From NCBI GenBank assembly GCA_900552945.1, contig USBI01000028.1, forward strand, positions 1-22,176: a stretch of 22,176 nt of DNA. Reading direction: 5' to 3'. This DNA is from an uncultured Oscillospiraceae bacterium (GTDB lineage Bacteria > Bacillota > Clostridia > Oscillospirales > Ruminococcaceae). Each line of letters starts with the position of its first letter. Within the stretch, counting starts at the first letter, position 1. Made by a program: the position numbers and the translations under genes. Under the pieces are notes generated by a model. It saw only the letters and a list, made by a program, of their open reading frames with translations, ran no database searches and was not told the origin of the DNA. Below are positions 1-8,551 of this stretch, piece after piece.

Positions 1-44
1 ATAGGCTCCGGTCTCGTGGGCTCGGAGATGTGTATAAGAGACAG
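1..44 (+). other. Illumina Nextera i7-side adapter (non-native)
   Basis: Bases 11-44 match the Nextera read-2 transposase adapter exactly, and 26-44 are the 19-bp Tn5 mosaic end. Bases 3-10 (AGGCTCCG) sit where the 8-base i7 index belongs, and bases 1-2 (AT) fit the end of the P7 primer. I recall this octamer as one of the Nextera XT v2 i7 indices. It is library DNA left on the contig, so genomic sequence begins at base 45. Confidence 0.97.
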
Positions 45-270
45 GTATGGTGATGAATTCAGGCGCGCGGGTGCCACGGAACGCTTCAAGGTCTGAACCG
101 CAAATGCCGGTGTATTTGATTTTAACGCGGACCTCATCCGCTCCCGGTTCCGGTATTTTGGCGTATGCCGGTGTGATTTTATAGGGTTCTTCTAAAACAG
201 CGGCCAGCTGGGTATTTTCTCCCGGGCCGTCAACAAGGTCAAGTTTTGCCATTTGCATGTGGGTTGCCAT
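45..270 (-). CDS. Zinc-dependent alcohol/polyol dehydrogenase (MDR family), N-terminal fragment
   Basis: Only the first 75 codons are present; the gene runs into the adapter at the left edge. The start is ATG at 268-270, with an AAGGAG site 9-10 bases upstream. After a short N-terminal extension the protein reads PEPGADEVRVKIKYTGICGS, then DLEAFRGTRAPEF. This is the GroES-like fold of medium-chain dehydrogenases, and the Cys in GICGSD is the first catalytic-zinc ligand. Relatives oxidise sorbitol, threonine, butanediol or related alcohols with NAD(P); the substrate cannot be told from this fragment. It lies 27 bases downstream of the GH39 gene on the same strand and is probably co-transcribed, which suggests a role in handling a sugar or sugar alcohol. 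The family call is firm; the exact function is open. Confidence 0.82.
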
Positions 271-297
271 TTTATATTCACTCCTTCACACGGGTCA

Positions 298-2180
298 TCA
301 TTCAACAACAAGCGGCGCGGAAAGTCCGCTGCGTATGCCGGAAATGGTTTCCGCTTCCACTGCGTAACTGTAACGCCGCCCCGGTTTAGCGGTCATGTCG
401 GTAAAAGCGGAGACATTGTTTACGGCGGAGTCAGAAACCAGCACGAAATCTCCGCCTTCCTCTTTTCGCCAGATGAGGTAGCGCTTTAAGTCAAACTCGC
501 GGTTGGGTTTCCACTGCAAAAAGACCTGGCAGTTACCTGCGAACCCTTTTTCACGCACACCGTAAAGACCGGTCGGCACAGCTGGAACTGTGTTGTCTAC
601 CGGGGTAAGCAATAACAACGAAACGGCATGCATTGGTAATTCAATGGAAAGGTCAACACACCCACCGGAGATGGAAAGCGGTTTGACGCTTTCAAAAGGT
701 TCCAGCCCTTCATGCGCGCGTATTTCTTTTACCTGATTCGCAATCATCTTTTCCGGCTTTCCGAATTTTTGCCAGATATGATAGGAAGAACTGTGCGTCT
801 TATCAATGCGGTAATGCGAAAGGTGGTAGTTCCCATCTTTCAAACCGTCCAATTTCAGAGAGAAACAGCGTGGGTTGATGTCATCATCCATGCCGTCTTC
901 AAAGTTCCACAGCATGATGGCATAACCGTTTTGATGTGATGTAGGCAGAATACCGAATTTGGTTTTAAAACCTTCGGTGTCACATTCGGCCTTATAACGA
1001 AGGTCTCCGAGCCGGTTCATCAGCACATATGCGTTGAACAGCGGCTTTTTAATCAGGTCATCCGTTCCGTAGCGGGTAAGCGGGGTGAGCTGTGAACGGT
1101 TGCCGGAAAAGAGAAAGCGCTCCCATTGGGTGTGGCAATTGTCGCTGTCTACAATGCTGAGATTGACCTTCCAGTCATCCAGGACAAGGTCACAGTAACG
1201 GCTCATCATTTTACAGGTGATTCCCGCCGCGTAATGGGTGTTGCGGAAGTTGAGCCAGCTTTTTACCCAGGTGCCGAGATTTCCGTGCCAGACGATGTCA
1301 GATTCATCGTTGATGAATTCAACCTGCCCAAGCTCCGGATAATCGTTTAAAGGTTCACTGTACCGTTTGAGCCAGTCAAACATGATATCCGTATTTGGGT
1401 TGGTATCCTGCGGTTCACCTGCTTTGCAGTGTACCGAAATAAAGTCGACCCTTGTTCCAAACCGTCCTGTTTTGTAGTTTAAGCACGGGCGCAGTGTTCA
1501 AGAAATTCGCGGTAGATTTTTTCAGCACCTTCCCATTGTTTTACAGCAGGGCCGCCGACTTTGATTTTTTCGTCCACGCTGTGAATGGCATCTTCAAAAT
1601 AATCATAAAGAGCCATAAATGTAGAAGCGTCTTTGAGCCAGATATCATGGTTATCCGGTTCGTTCCACACCTCAAAATACCAGCTCTTCACCTCTTCACG
1701 GCCGTAGCGCTCAATGCAGTGTGAAACAAAGGCTTTTAGAATATCCGCCCAGGGGTTAAAGTCTTTTGGGATGTTACGCGTTGCTCTGTATGCAGGAAGG
1801 AATAAAATGCGTCTCAACAATCGGCTTTCCGCCGCTTGCGAGAATGATGTCATAAATTTGGTCCACATACTTCCAGTTGCAGCAGAGCTTGCCGTCTTGA
1901 AATGAAAACACCTTGTCCGCCCAGCGGCCTGCGTCCGGGTCAGGGTTACCGTAATCTCTGCCCTGTGTGAGCAGGTACAGGTCCCCGTCGCCATGCGCGG
2001 TCAATATGTTGTGCAGGCGCATGTAGTAGAAATCCCGGCCGATTGACGCCAGATGCCGGTAAAGTTTTTGGTAGGGCGGGTATAGGTGTAATCACAGTTG
2101 GCATAGCCGAATGCGTTAAAGAAATGTGAAAACGCAATGGGCGTTTTTGAAAAGTCAACAGAAACCGGTATGTTTTGCAT
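298..2180 (-). pseudogene. GH39 family glycosidase (iduronidase/xylosidase-like), three frameshifts
   Basis: One gene of about 627 residues is split over three reading frames. The start is ATG at 2178-2180 with AGGTGA five bases upstream. The N-terminal part runs to a one-base loss near 2061-2063 (adding one T on the coding strand restores NFYRHLASIGRDFYYMRLHN). The next part ends near 1786-1805 after ETHFIP, where one base is extra or two are lost. The third part carries FEVWNEPDNHD with the acid/base Glu and stops at 1479-1481, where one lost T restores HCARALNYKTGRFGTRVDF. The last part carries FINDESDIVWHGN, with the candidate nucleophile Glu in NDE, and ends in a fibronectin type III-like domain (about the last 95 residues). 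The pattern WNEPDxHD, VDFISxH and NDESD resembles alpha-L-iduronidase more than classic XynB. All catalytic motifs survive, so this is either a recent pseudogene or indel errors close to the contig end. Confidence 0.83.
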
Positions 2181-2284
2181 GACGATCACCTGAATTTATA
2201 AGATGAATGTTGCGTGGAAATTTGTTTGGGTATATGAAAGGATGAACAGGCTGAGATGTGAATTTATAAAACAGGCAATGTCGA

Positions 2285-3277
2285 TTAGAACATCCGCCCG
2301 CCGTTTTTGTTTTCCCAAAGGTCAGGATTGTCACCCATGGCTGCTTTTAAGCCTTCGGAAAGATCGGTGATTTGTTTGACAACATCATCCGGAACATCGG
2401 TTTCAAATGCGGCGATATTCTGTTCCAGCTGGTGCAGATTGCGCGCGCCCATTAAAATGCTGCCAACGCCTTCGGCTTTTTTTAAGAAAGCAAGCGCCAG
2501 CTGCGGCATGGTAAAGCCGGTTTGGGTGCAAACATCCGCTAAAACATCCAAGAAAGTGAAAATCTCTTTTTCAAAACCGGTGTCATTGTGGCGGCCCTGC
2601 TGCCATTTTCCGCTGTAAAAACGGGTTTCGCGCCGGCCCATGGGCACATCGTCAATCGAGCGGAATTTTCCGGTCAAAAGGCCCTGCGCCAGCGGGCAGT
2701 AAGCCCAAACGGCAATGTTATTTTCAACGCTTTTTTGAACAATGCCTTTTTCCACCAAACGCCAGATCAGGGAATAAGGCAATTGGTTGGTCACAACATG
2801 ATAATTTTTAATCTCTTCCATGGCACCCGGGCCGTAATTACACACACCAATGGCGCGGACCTTTCCGTCTTTGATCAGTTTTTCAAAGGCACGGAAGGTT
2901 TCCTCATGCGGGATTTCCCGGCTGGGCCAGTGAATCTGGTAAATGTCAATATAGTCTGTATCCATACGCTTCAAGCTCGCTTCGCAGTGAGCAAGAACAT
3001 CGTCATAATGCAGGCAGTCGGTGTAAACCTTGGTGGCGATAATTGCTTTGTCGCGTCTTCCTTTTACCGCTTTGCCAAGGACTTCTTCGCTTTTTCCGTC
3101 GCCGTATTTTTCCGCGGTATCGAGCAGGGTAATCCCAGCGTCCATTGCCGCGTGAATGGTGTCAATTGACTCCTGTTCTTCATTTGCTCCCCAGATTTTA
3201 GCGCCGGAAAAGCTCCAGGTTCCAAGAGACAACCGGGGAATTTCAAGGTCGGTTCCGTGCAGTTTGATGTACTCCAT
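2285..3277 (-). CDS. Aldo/keto reductase
   Basis: 330 residues, full length for the family. The start at 3275-3277 follows GGAGG by about six bases. This is a TIM-barrel NAD(P)H-dependent oxidoreductase. The AKR catalytic tetrad is visible: Asp and Tyr in LLDTAEKYGDG (about 52-60), Lys in IIATKVYT (about 82) and His in IYQIHWPS (about 116). The cofactor-loop stretch GVGSILMGARNLHQLEQN lies near the C-terminus. Relatives reduce aldehydes and ketoses or act in sugar and polyol conversion; the substrate is unknown. The gene sits just upstream of the broken glycosidase and the truncated dehydrogenase on the same strand, so a role in sugar-derived carbonyl metabolism is a reasonable inference. About 100 bases separate it from the glycosidase start, with no convincing terminator there. 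Confidence 0.93.
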   Translation of the reverse strand: MEYIKLHGTDLEIPRLSLGTWSFSGAKIWGANEEQESIDTIHAAMDAGITLLDTAEKYGDGKSEEVLGKAVKGRRDKAIIATKVYTDCLHYDDVLAHCEASLKRMDTDYIDIYQIHWPSREIPHEETFRAFEKLIKDGKVRAIGVCNYGPGAMEEIKNYHVVTNQLPYSLIWRLVEKGIVQKSVENNIAVWAYCPLAQGLLTGKFRSIDDVPMGRRETRFYSGKWQQGRHNDTGFEKEIFTFLDVLADVCTQTGFTMPQLALAFLKKAEGVGSILMGARNLHQLEQNIAAFETDVPDDVVKQITDLSEGLKAAMGDNPDLWENKNGGRMF

Positions 3278-3312
3278 TGTGTTCCTCCGTTTTACTGTAT
3301 TATTTACTGCGT

Positions 3313-3350
3313 ATAAAATAAGGTACAGACGTATTGCGTACGTCTGTACC
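3313..3350 (-). terminator. Intrinsic terminator of hppA
   Basis: A perfect 12-bp inverted repeat (GGTACAGACGTA / TACGTCTGTACC, 3322-3333 and 3339-3350) encloses a 5-base loop. On the minus strand it is followed by TTATTTTAT. It lies 20 bases past the hppA stop and upstream of the aldo/keto reductase gene, so it separates the two transcripts. Confidence 0.82.
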
Positions 3351-3369
3351 TCATTATAAAACGAAATGT

Positions 3370-5460
3370 TTATTTAATCAACGAAAATGCGATAATAACA
3401 CTCGCGAAAACGATGGAAACCATCGAAAGCAGTTTGATGAGAATATTGATGGACGGGCCGGAGGTGTCTTTGAACGGATCACCGACGGTGTCGCCAACAA
3501 CGGCGGCTTTGTGCGCGTCGCTTCCTTTTCCGCCCAGTTCGCCGCTTTCAATATATTTCTTCGCGTTGTCCCACGCGCCGCCGGAGTTTGCCATCATGAC
3601 TGCGAGGATGAAGCCGCAGACGGTTGCGCCAGCCAGCATGCCGGCAACACCGTTTACGCCAAGGACAAGGCCGACAACGATCGGCGCGATAACAGCGAGC
3701 AGCGCCGGAGCGATCATTTCCTTCTGCGCGGATTTGGTGCAGATGTCAACGCAGCTTGCGTAATCCGGATCGGCTTCGCCGGTCATAAGGCCTTTGATCT
3801 CTTTGAACTGCCGCCGTACTTCAACAACAATGCTCTGCGCGGCACGGCCGACAGCATCCATTGTAAGGGAAGCGAACAGGAACGGCAGCATAGCGCCTAC
3901 GAACAGACCAACCAGAACCGGTGGGTTGGTGATGCTGAGATTGAATTCAAAATCCGGTGCGAGGATCTGGATCTCCGCTATGTAAGAAGCAATGAGCGCC
4001 AGAGCAGTCAGCGCTGCGGAACCAATCGCGAAACCTTTTCCGGTTGCCGCGGTCGTGTTGCCCAAAGAATCCAGCGCGTCGGTGCGTTTACGAACCTCTT
4101 CACCCAGATGCGCCATTTCGGCGATACCGCCGGCATTATCGGCAACCGGGCCGTACGCGTCGGTCGCAAGGGTAATGCCCAGGGTGGAGAGCATACCGAC
4201 CGCCGAAAGCCCAATGCCGTAAAGGCCCATGTTAAAGTCAGCGCCGCCGCCGGAAACAAAGTAGCTGACGAGGACCGAAATGCCCACGATCACAACCGGG
4301 ATGGCTGTGGAAAGCATACCCAGAGAGATGCCGCCGATGATAATGGTAGCGGGACCGGTCAACGAGGTTTTTGCCAGCTTGCGGGTTGGTTTGTAGCTGT
4401 CTGATGTAAAATATTCGGTAAAGAAGCCGATGAAGATGCCGGCAATCAAACCGGACAAAACGGCGAAGTAGAGGCCGAGTTTATCGGTGCCAAGGAAGAA
4501 GTAGATGATGGGGAACGCTGTGGCCGCAACCAGGATCGCGCTGATCCAGGTACCGCGGCGGAGTGCGCCGAGCAGATTTTTCTGGGAAGCGCCTTCTTTT
4601 GTACGGACAAAGAAGGTGCCGATGATGGAAGCCAAAATACCGATAGCAGCCATGACCATCGGGATGGTAACGCCGCTGAATCCAAGCCCTGCGGCTACGG
4701 CAAGAGCACCGGTGGAGATGATGGAACCAACATAAGACTCATACAGGTCTGCGCCCATACCCGCAACGTCGCCGACGTTGTCGCCAACGTTATCCGCAAT
4801 AACAGCAGGGTTGCGCGGGTCGTCTTCCGGAATGCCGACTTCAACTTTACCGACCAGGTCAGCGCCGACGTCAGCCGCCTTGGTAAAGATACCGCCGCCC
4901 ACACGCGCGAACAGCGCCATGGAAGAAGCGCCCATACCGAAGGTGAGCATAGCGGAAGTGATCGCCTGAACCTGTTCCGCTTCCGGAAGGCCGGCGTAAA
5001 CCGCTTTGAGCAGGAAGTACCAGATGGAGATATCCAGTAAGCCAAGACCGACTACAACAAAGCCCATGACCGCGCCTGCCGAGAAAGAGATGCGCAGGCC
5101 GGAGTTGAGGCTTTTTTGTGCGGCGTGCGCGGTGCGCGCGTTGGCAGCGGTGGCAATCTTCATGCCGAAAAAGCCGGAAAGTCCGGAGAAAAAGCCGCCT
5201 GTGAGGAACGCAAACGGGACGAACATGGTGAGAAATCCGCAAAAAGCGAGAATGAGCAGAATGACGAACATCACCGCAAAGAAGATGATAACGCCGGTAT
5301 ACTGCCGCTTTAAGTAAGCGTTCGCGCCTTTCCGGACCGCGAGTGAGATTTTTTTCATCAGGTCGTTGCCTTCCGGTGCCCGAATGACCTTCATTGCCAG
5401 ATATACGGCAAAGAGCAGGGCGATGGCCGACCCAATGGGTGCGAGTAAGGTGTAATCCAA
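3370..5460 (-). CDS. hppA: Membrane-bound ion-translocating pyrophosphatase
   Basis: 696 residues from a TTG start at 5458-5460, placed seven bases after a GGAGGG site. An in-frame ATG at 5473-5475 lacks a ribosome binding site, and starts further upstream fall inside the promoter. The protein hydrolyses pyrophosphate and pumps H+ or Na+ across the membrane. It is almost wholly hydrophobic, with about 16 expected membrane segments, and carries the family signature [19 protein letters not shown] followed by the metal/PPi-binding run with [15 protein letters not shown], plus a second acidic loop near the C-terminus ([20 protein letters not shown]). In [19 protein letters not shown] there is Ala where K+-independent enzymes have Lys, which points to the K+-dependent subfamily. 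Many clostridial members of that group pump Na+, but ion choice cannot be proved here. It is monocistronic, with its own promoter and terminator. Confidence 0.96.
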   Translation of the reverse strand: MDYTLLAPIGSAIALLFAVYLAMKVIRAPEGNDLMKKISLAVRKGANAYLKRQYTGVIIFFAVMFVILLILAFCGFLTMFVPFAFLTGGFFSGLSGFFGMKIATAANARTAHAAQKSLNSGLRISFSAGAVMGFVVVGLGLLDISIWYFLLKAVYAGLPEAEQVQAITSAMLTFGMGASSMALFARVGGGIFTKAADVGADLVGKVEVGIPEDDPRNPAVIADNVGDNVGDVAGMGADLYESYVGSIISTGALAVAAGLGFSGVTIPMVMAAIGILASIIGTFFVRTKEGASQKNLLGALRRGTWISAILVAATAFPIIYFFLGTDKLGLYFAVLSGLIAGIFIGFFTEYFTSDSYKPTRKLAKTSLTGPATIIIGGISLGMLSTAIPVVIVGISVLVSYFVSGGGADFNMGLYGIGLSAVGMLSTLGITLATDAYGPVADNAGGIAEMAHLGEEVRKRTDALDSLGNTTAATGKGFAIGSAALTALALIASYIAEIQILAPDFEFNLSITNPPVLVGLFVGAMLPFLFASLTMDAVGRAAQSIVVEVRRQFKEIKGLMTGEADPDYASCVDICTKSAQKEMIAPALLAVIAPIVVGLVLGVNGVAGMLAGATVCGFILAVMMANSGGAWDNAKKYIESGELGGKGSDAHKAAVVGDTVGDPFKDTSGPSINILIKLLSMVSIVFASVIIAFSLIK

Positions 5461-5494
5461 AGGGTATCCCTCCATTATAGAATCATTTGGTTTT

Positions 5495-5523
5495 ATTATA
5501 GCATTACGAAAAAGGGGATTCAA
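5495..5523 (-). promoter_or_regulatory. Sigma-A promoter of hppA
   Basis: On the minus strand, -35 TTGAAT (5518-5523) and a perfect -10 TATAAT (5495-5500) are separated by 17 bases. Transcription should begin near 5488, leaving a leader of about 28 bases before the TTG start. This promoter also rules out translation from upstream in-frame start codons. Confidence 0.83.
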
Positions 5524-5592
5524 GAATTTATTTGTTGAATAGTTTTATTTTTTTTTAATATAAAGCGGGGATTTTGGCAAAATGCACAAATA

Positions 5593-5634
5593 AAAAGCGT
5601 GCTTGCTGTGAAACTACACAGAAAGCACGCTTTT
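5593..5634. terminator. Bidirectional terminator downstream of the sensory hydrogenase operon
   Basis: A 12-bp arm AAAAGCGTGCTT (5593-5604) pairs with AAGCACGCTTTT (5623-5634). One mismatch separates it from a further 5-bp stem (CTGTG/CACAG) and the loop is six bases. The stem ends in A and T runs, so it can act in both directions. It lies 15 bases after the PHP gene stop and upstream of the hppA promoter. Confidence 0.88.
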
Positions 5635-5648
5635 AATACTATGTAAAC

Positions 5649-6359
5649 TTAAAATAGTCCGAGAGAGGCCGGAGCCTTTAGATGATCAATTACAGCAGCC
5701 GCGCTTTTTTCCGAAAGGGATAAATGATGTACCGGGTCGGCAATATCAGCCAGATAGTGCGCGTCCGAATCGGTGATGATGTGCCCGGTAAAATCCGTGT
5801 CAAATGTTTCGGGGTTTTTCACCTCAATGCAGGTGAAACCATACTCCTGCGGGATCATACCCAGGTTCGACAGGATGGAATAGGCGGATTTATCCACATG
5901 AGCCGGAATGACCAAACCGCCGAATCCCCGCACCTCTTTGAGCAGCGGTTCGATGCCTAAATCGAGTGCGTTGATCAGAAGTTTTTCCAGCGAACCGACT
6001 GGATGGTCGTTTTCATCCAGGATGATCTGCTCACCGAAAACATCCGGTTTATTGCGGATGGGCGGAAGGTGCTCATACAGGAAGTCCGAACAGGCAAGAG
6101 CATCCTCCAGCCGCCGGAACAGGCAGAGCAGATGAACCTCTTCCGCGCTGCAGGCTTCAATGGCAGGAACGACCGTCAATCCAGCTTGTTTGGCCACCGC
6201 AAGCACAGCGGGCAGGTTCCGCGCTGTGTTGTGATCACTTACGGCGATGATATCCAACCCGGCTAACAGCGCCATGTTGACAATGTTGTTGGGGGTCATA
6301 TCCATGTCGCCGCAGGGAGACAGGCAAGAGTGGATGTGCAGGTCATATGAGTAATTCAT
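5649..6359 (-). CDS. PHP-domain metal-dependent phosphoesterase
   Basis: 236 residues. The PHP metal-binding motifs appear in order: DLHIHS (His8, His10), VSDHNTA (about 41-47), a Glu in PAIEAC (about 66-71), IPAHVDKS mid-protein and TDSDAHYL near the end. PHP enzymes hydrolyse phosphoester bonds, for example in nucleotides or histidinol phosphate; the substrate of this subgroup is not known to me. The start codon at 6357-6359 overlaps the stop of the upstream DRTGG gene (ATGA), so the two are translationally coupled. It is the last gene of the sensory hydrogenase operon, directly before the terminator. No signal peptide or membrane segment is visible, so it should be cytoplasmic. It could turn over a nucleotide or phosphorylated signal in the same circuit; that is inference only. 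Confidence 0.9.
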   Translation of the reverse strand: MNYSYDLHIHSCLSPCGDMDMTPNNIVNMALLAGLDIIAVSDHNTARNLPAVLAVAKQAGLTVVPAIEACSAEEVHLLCLFRRLEDALACSDFLYEHLPPIRNKPDVFGEQIILDENDHPVGSLEKLLINALDLGIEPLLKEVRGFGGLVIPAHVDKSAYSILSNLGMIPQEYGFTCIEVKNPETFDTDFTGHIITDSDAHYLADIADPVHHLSLSEKSAAAVIDHLKAPASLGLF

Positions 6360-6688
6360 GAAATGGCCTCGTGGATGGCAAGCCCCAGCTCAAAGGAGGG
6401 CAGCGGGCTTTGAAGCAGGCAGACGCCCTGCTGCTCGGCGCGTTTCGCGAGTTCCTCATCCACCGGTATTCCCTCGGAAATAATGGCACAGCTTACATCG
6501 GCCATTACGGCGACCGCAACGGTGTTGATGTTGCTCATCACAGTAATCCAAGCGGCGTCTGTCTTGGCTTTACCCATAACGATGCTCAGCAGGTCACAGC
6601 AGAACACACCGCTGATGGTGCGTTCGTTTCCGTCGCCAAGGCTGACCACGGTTAAGCCCAGTTTTTTGGCAAGTTCTGCGGGAGTCAT
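6356..6688 (-). CDS. DRTGG domain protein (second copy)
   Basis: 110 residues. The start is ATG at 6686-6688 with AGGAG seven bases upstream; a longer open frame exists but has no better site. The sequence begins MTPAELAKKLGLTVVSLGDG and continues with SGVFCCDLLSIVMGKAKTDA, then repeated short hydrophobic strands (ADVSCAIISEGIPVDEELA). This matches the small alpha/beta DRTGG domain, named from HPr-kinase/phosphotransacetylase-associated proteins; its biochemical role is unknown. It is a distant paralogue of the first gene of the same operon (8552-8896). It starts 28 bases after the hydrogenase homologue and overlaps the PHP gene. Stand-alone DRTGG proteins recur next to [FeFe]-hydrogenase genes in clostridia, so a ligand-binding or regulatory role in hydrogenase control is plausible. 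Confidence 0.8.
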   Translation of the reverse strand: MTPAELAKKLGLTVVSLGDGNERTISGVFCCDLLSIVMGKAKTDAAWITVMSNINTVAVAVMADVSCAIISEGIPVDEELAKRAEQQGVCLLQSPLPSFELGLAIHEAIS

Positions 6689-6716
6689 ACAGCTTCTCCT
6701 TTTGGTTTCAAATGAT

Positions 6717-8042
6717 TTAATGATTGTTTTCTGGTTCATCGGATTCCTCCGCGCGGAACGGAGGAGGAATCGACGCTTCAATCTTGCGAATGTCGCGCAT
6801 CAGATTTTCAATGCTTTCTTTGTATTTAAAGATGCAGTCGTCCGGCGAAGCAACGCCGCGCACCACATCTTCCGCCAGCGCACGGCAGGAGGGAGCCCCG
6901 CAGGAGCCGCAGTCCAAACCTGGAAGATCCGCTTCGATCCGTTCCAGCTCGTTCATCTTTTCAAACGCGCGGCGCATGTCGGTATCCAGCGTTAAAACCG
7001 GCGCGTATTCCAGCTTGGAGTCCCAAACAGCTTCCGGCGGAACTTCGTCAATGTGGTTCATGGAAACCGGCAGATATTTTACAATCCGCTTGAGTTTTGC
7101 TTTTGCGATATATGGGTTTTCAACCGTTAATACACCGCCGACACACCCGCCGCTGCAGGCGTTGAGTTCAATGAATTCCAGATTGCTCAAACGCTCGTCT
7201 TCCAGGTCTTCCAGCACGCGGATGACGTTTTCGATTCCGTCCGCGGCGAGGTAACTGTCCTTTAGAAGCCCGGCGGCTTCCCCTGAACTGGTCCCCCATG
7301 CCACACCGATCTTACCGCTTTGCACAAGAGATTCCTGATTGTTTTCAGGCAGATGCATGAGAGAGATGAGTTTGGGGTAAATCTCGCTGATGGAGATGAC
7401 CGCGGAAACCGCGCTTTTTTCGGTGCCGAGCGGCATTTTGGAAGCCGTCACTTTCGCCGGACAGGGGGAAATGAAGATAGCCCCGATTTCTTCCATCGGA
7501 ATTCCGGTTTTTTTGTGCGCTTCTTCCTTTGAAAGGCGCGCGGCAAGTTCCACCGGCGCGTTGAGCGGGAGAACATGTTCAATCAGGTTGGGAAAACGCA
7601 CCCGAATGAGCCGGGTCACGGCAGGGCATGCGGAACTAATGACCGGCCGTTTCAGATTTCCGTCCCGCATGAGCTTGCGGGTGGCTGCGGAAACAAGTTC
7701 CGCGGCTTTTGCGACTTCAAAAACATCGTCAAAGCCGAAATCCAGCAGAGCACGAAGAATGATATCAATATCATCCATATTATTAAACTGCCCGTAAAAA
7801 GCCGGAGCGGGCAGAGCGATGGTATAACGGTAATGGTTTAAAACATCCAGCGGGTCACAGGTGGCCTTTTTTGCGTGATGCGGGCAGACGCGGATGCATT
7901 CGCCGCAGTCGATACACCGTTCCGGAATGATATAGGCCTTTTTATTCCGCACCCGGATGGCTTCGGTCGGGCAGCGTTTGATGCAGTTGATGCAGCCCTT
8001 GCATTTGTCTTTATCCAGAGTGACCGAATGAAAAAATTCCAT
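6717..8042 (-). CDS. Sensory-type [FeFe]-hydrogenase homologue (HydS/group C-D like), no output domain
   Basis: 441 residues. Two [4Fe-4S] clusters come first (Cys14/17/20/24 and Cys43/46/49/53), then the H-cluster domain. The three ligand loops are diverged: L1 SSACP (136-140), L2 SPCPAK (192-197) and L3 NACSGGCVGG (294-303). The four H-cluster cysteines are kept (139, 194, 296, 300), but the proton-relay Cys is Ala138. The two Met of the pocket (CpI 353 and 497) are Ser192 and Asn294. A further [4Fe-4S] domain follows (Cys378/381/386/403). Similar changes are known in putative H2-sensing hydrogenases such as Thermotoga HydS. Those often carry a PAS domain; here the protein ends about 38 residues after Cys403, with none. 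ATG 8040-8042 is the first possible start, since an in-frame stop lies just upstream; the AAGGGA site is weakly placed (12 bases). Cytoplasmic sensor is my inference. Confidence 0.9.
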   Translation of the reverse strand: MEFFHSVTLDKDKCKGCINCIKRCPTEAIRVRNKKAYIIPERCIDCGECIRVCPHHAKKATCDPLDVLNHYRYTIALPAPAFYGQFNNMDDIDIILRALLDFGFDDVFEVAKAAELVSAATRKLMRDGNLKRPVISSACPAVTRLIRVRFPNLIEHVLPLNAPVELAARLSKEEAHKKTGIPMEEIGAIFISPCPAKVTASKMPLGTEKSAVSAVISISEIYPKLISLMHLPENNQESLVQSGKIGVAWGTSSGEAAGLLKDSYLAADGIENVIRVLEDLEDERLSNLEFIELNACSGGCVGGVLTVENPYIAKAKLKRIVKYLPVSMNHIDEVPPEAVWDSKLEYAPVLTLDTDMRRAFEKMNELERIEADLPGLDCGSCGAPSCRALAEDVVRGVASPDDCIFKYKESIENLMRDIRKIEASIPPPFRAEESDEPENNH

Positions 8043-8125
8043 TTTCGGCTAGCATCCCTTTCCGTAATTGGATTTGCGTTGGATTGATTGGGTCGTTGCA
8101 GGGTAGAGATGGTTTTATAAAGGGG

Positions 8126-8548
8126 TCAGATATAAACTTTCATAGAAACGGTTGTGCCAACACCCACCGTAGAGTCAATGTGCATTTCATCGCTGTATTT
8201 TTTCATGTTGGAAAGCCCCATTCCCGCGCCGAAGCCCAGCGAACGGACCTCTTCCGGGGCGGTGGAATAGCCTTCCTTCATGGCAAGCTTAATATCGGCA
8301 ATGCCTTTTCCGGTATCTTTCAGTACCATGGAGATTTCGTCCGGCGCGATCTCAACATCAATCACACCGCCGTCTGCGTGGATGACCATATTGATCTCAC
8401 CTTCGTACAGCACAATCGCTACCTTGCGAATGATCTCCGGTGACATGCCAAGCTGGCGAAGGGTTTTTTTGACATTGGCGGACGCTTCTCCGGCACGGGT
8501 AAAATCATCGCCGTCCACGATGTAGTGCAAAGAGATCGCTTCGCTCAT
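8126..8548 (-). CDS. Anti-sigma regulatory factor-like ATPase (RsbW/SpoIIAB type GHKL)
   Basis: 140 residues forming a single GHKL ATP-binding domain. The N box lies in YEGEINMVIHA (about 48-58), the G1 box is DTGKGIAD (about 77-84), and the G2 region is GFGAGMGLSNMKKYSD (about 105-120). Proteins of this size and motif order are serine/threonine kinases of the RsbW/SpoIIAB group or RsbT-like switches that bind partner proteins; there is no histidine phosphoacceptor domain. The start at 8546-8548 lies three bases after the stop of the first DRTGG gene, with a GGGGGAG site inside that gene's end, so translation is coupled. The sensory hydrogenase homologue follows after 83 bases. It is the best candidate for the signalling output of that protein, by protein binding or phosphorylation; no STAS-domain or sigma-factor target is in the window. 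Confidence 0.9.
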   Translation of the reverse strand: MSEAISLHYIVDGDDFTRAGEASANVKKTLRQLGMSPEIIRKVAIVLYEGEINMVIHADGGVIDVEIAPDEISMVLKDTGKGIADIKLAMKEGYSTAPEEVRSLGFGAGMGLSNMKKYSDEMHIDSTVGVGTTVSMKVYI

Positions 8549-8551
8549 CGG

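Noticed and set aside
2191..2270. Direct repeat TGAATTTATAA (2191-2201 and 2259-2269) upstream of the glycosidase gene
   Set aside because: Short, AT-rich and only two copies; it could be a regulator half-site, but chance is as likely.
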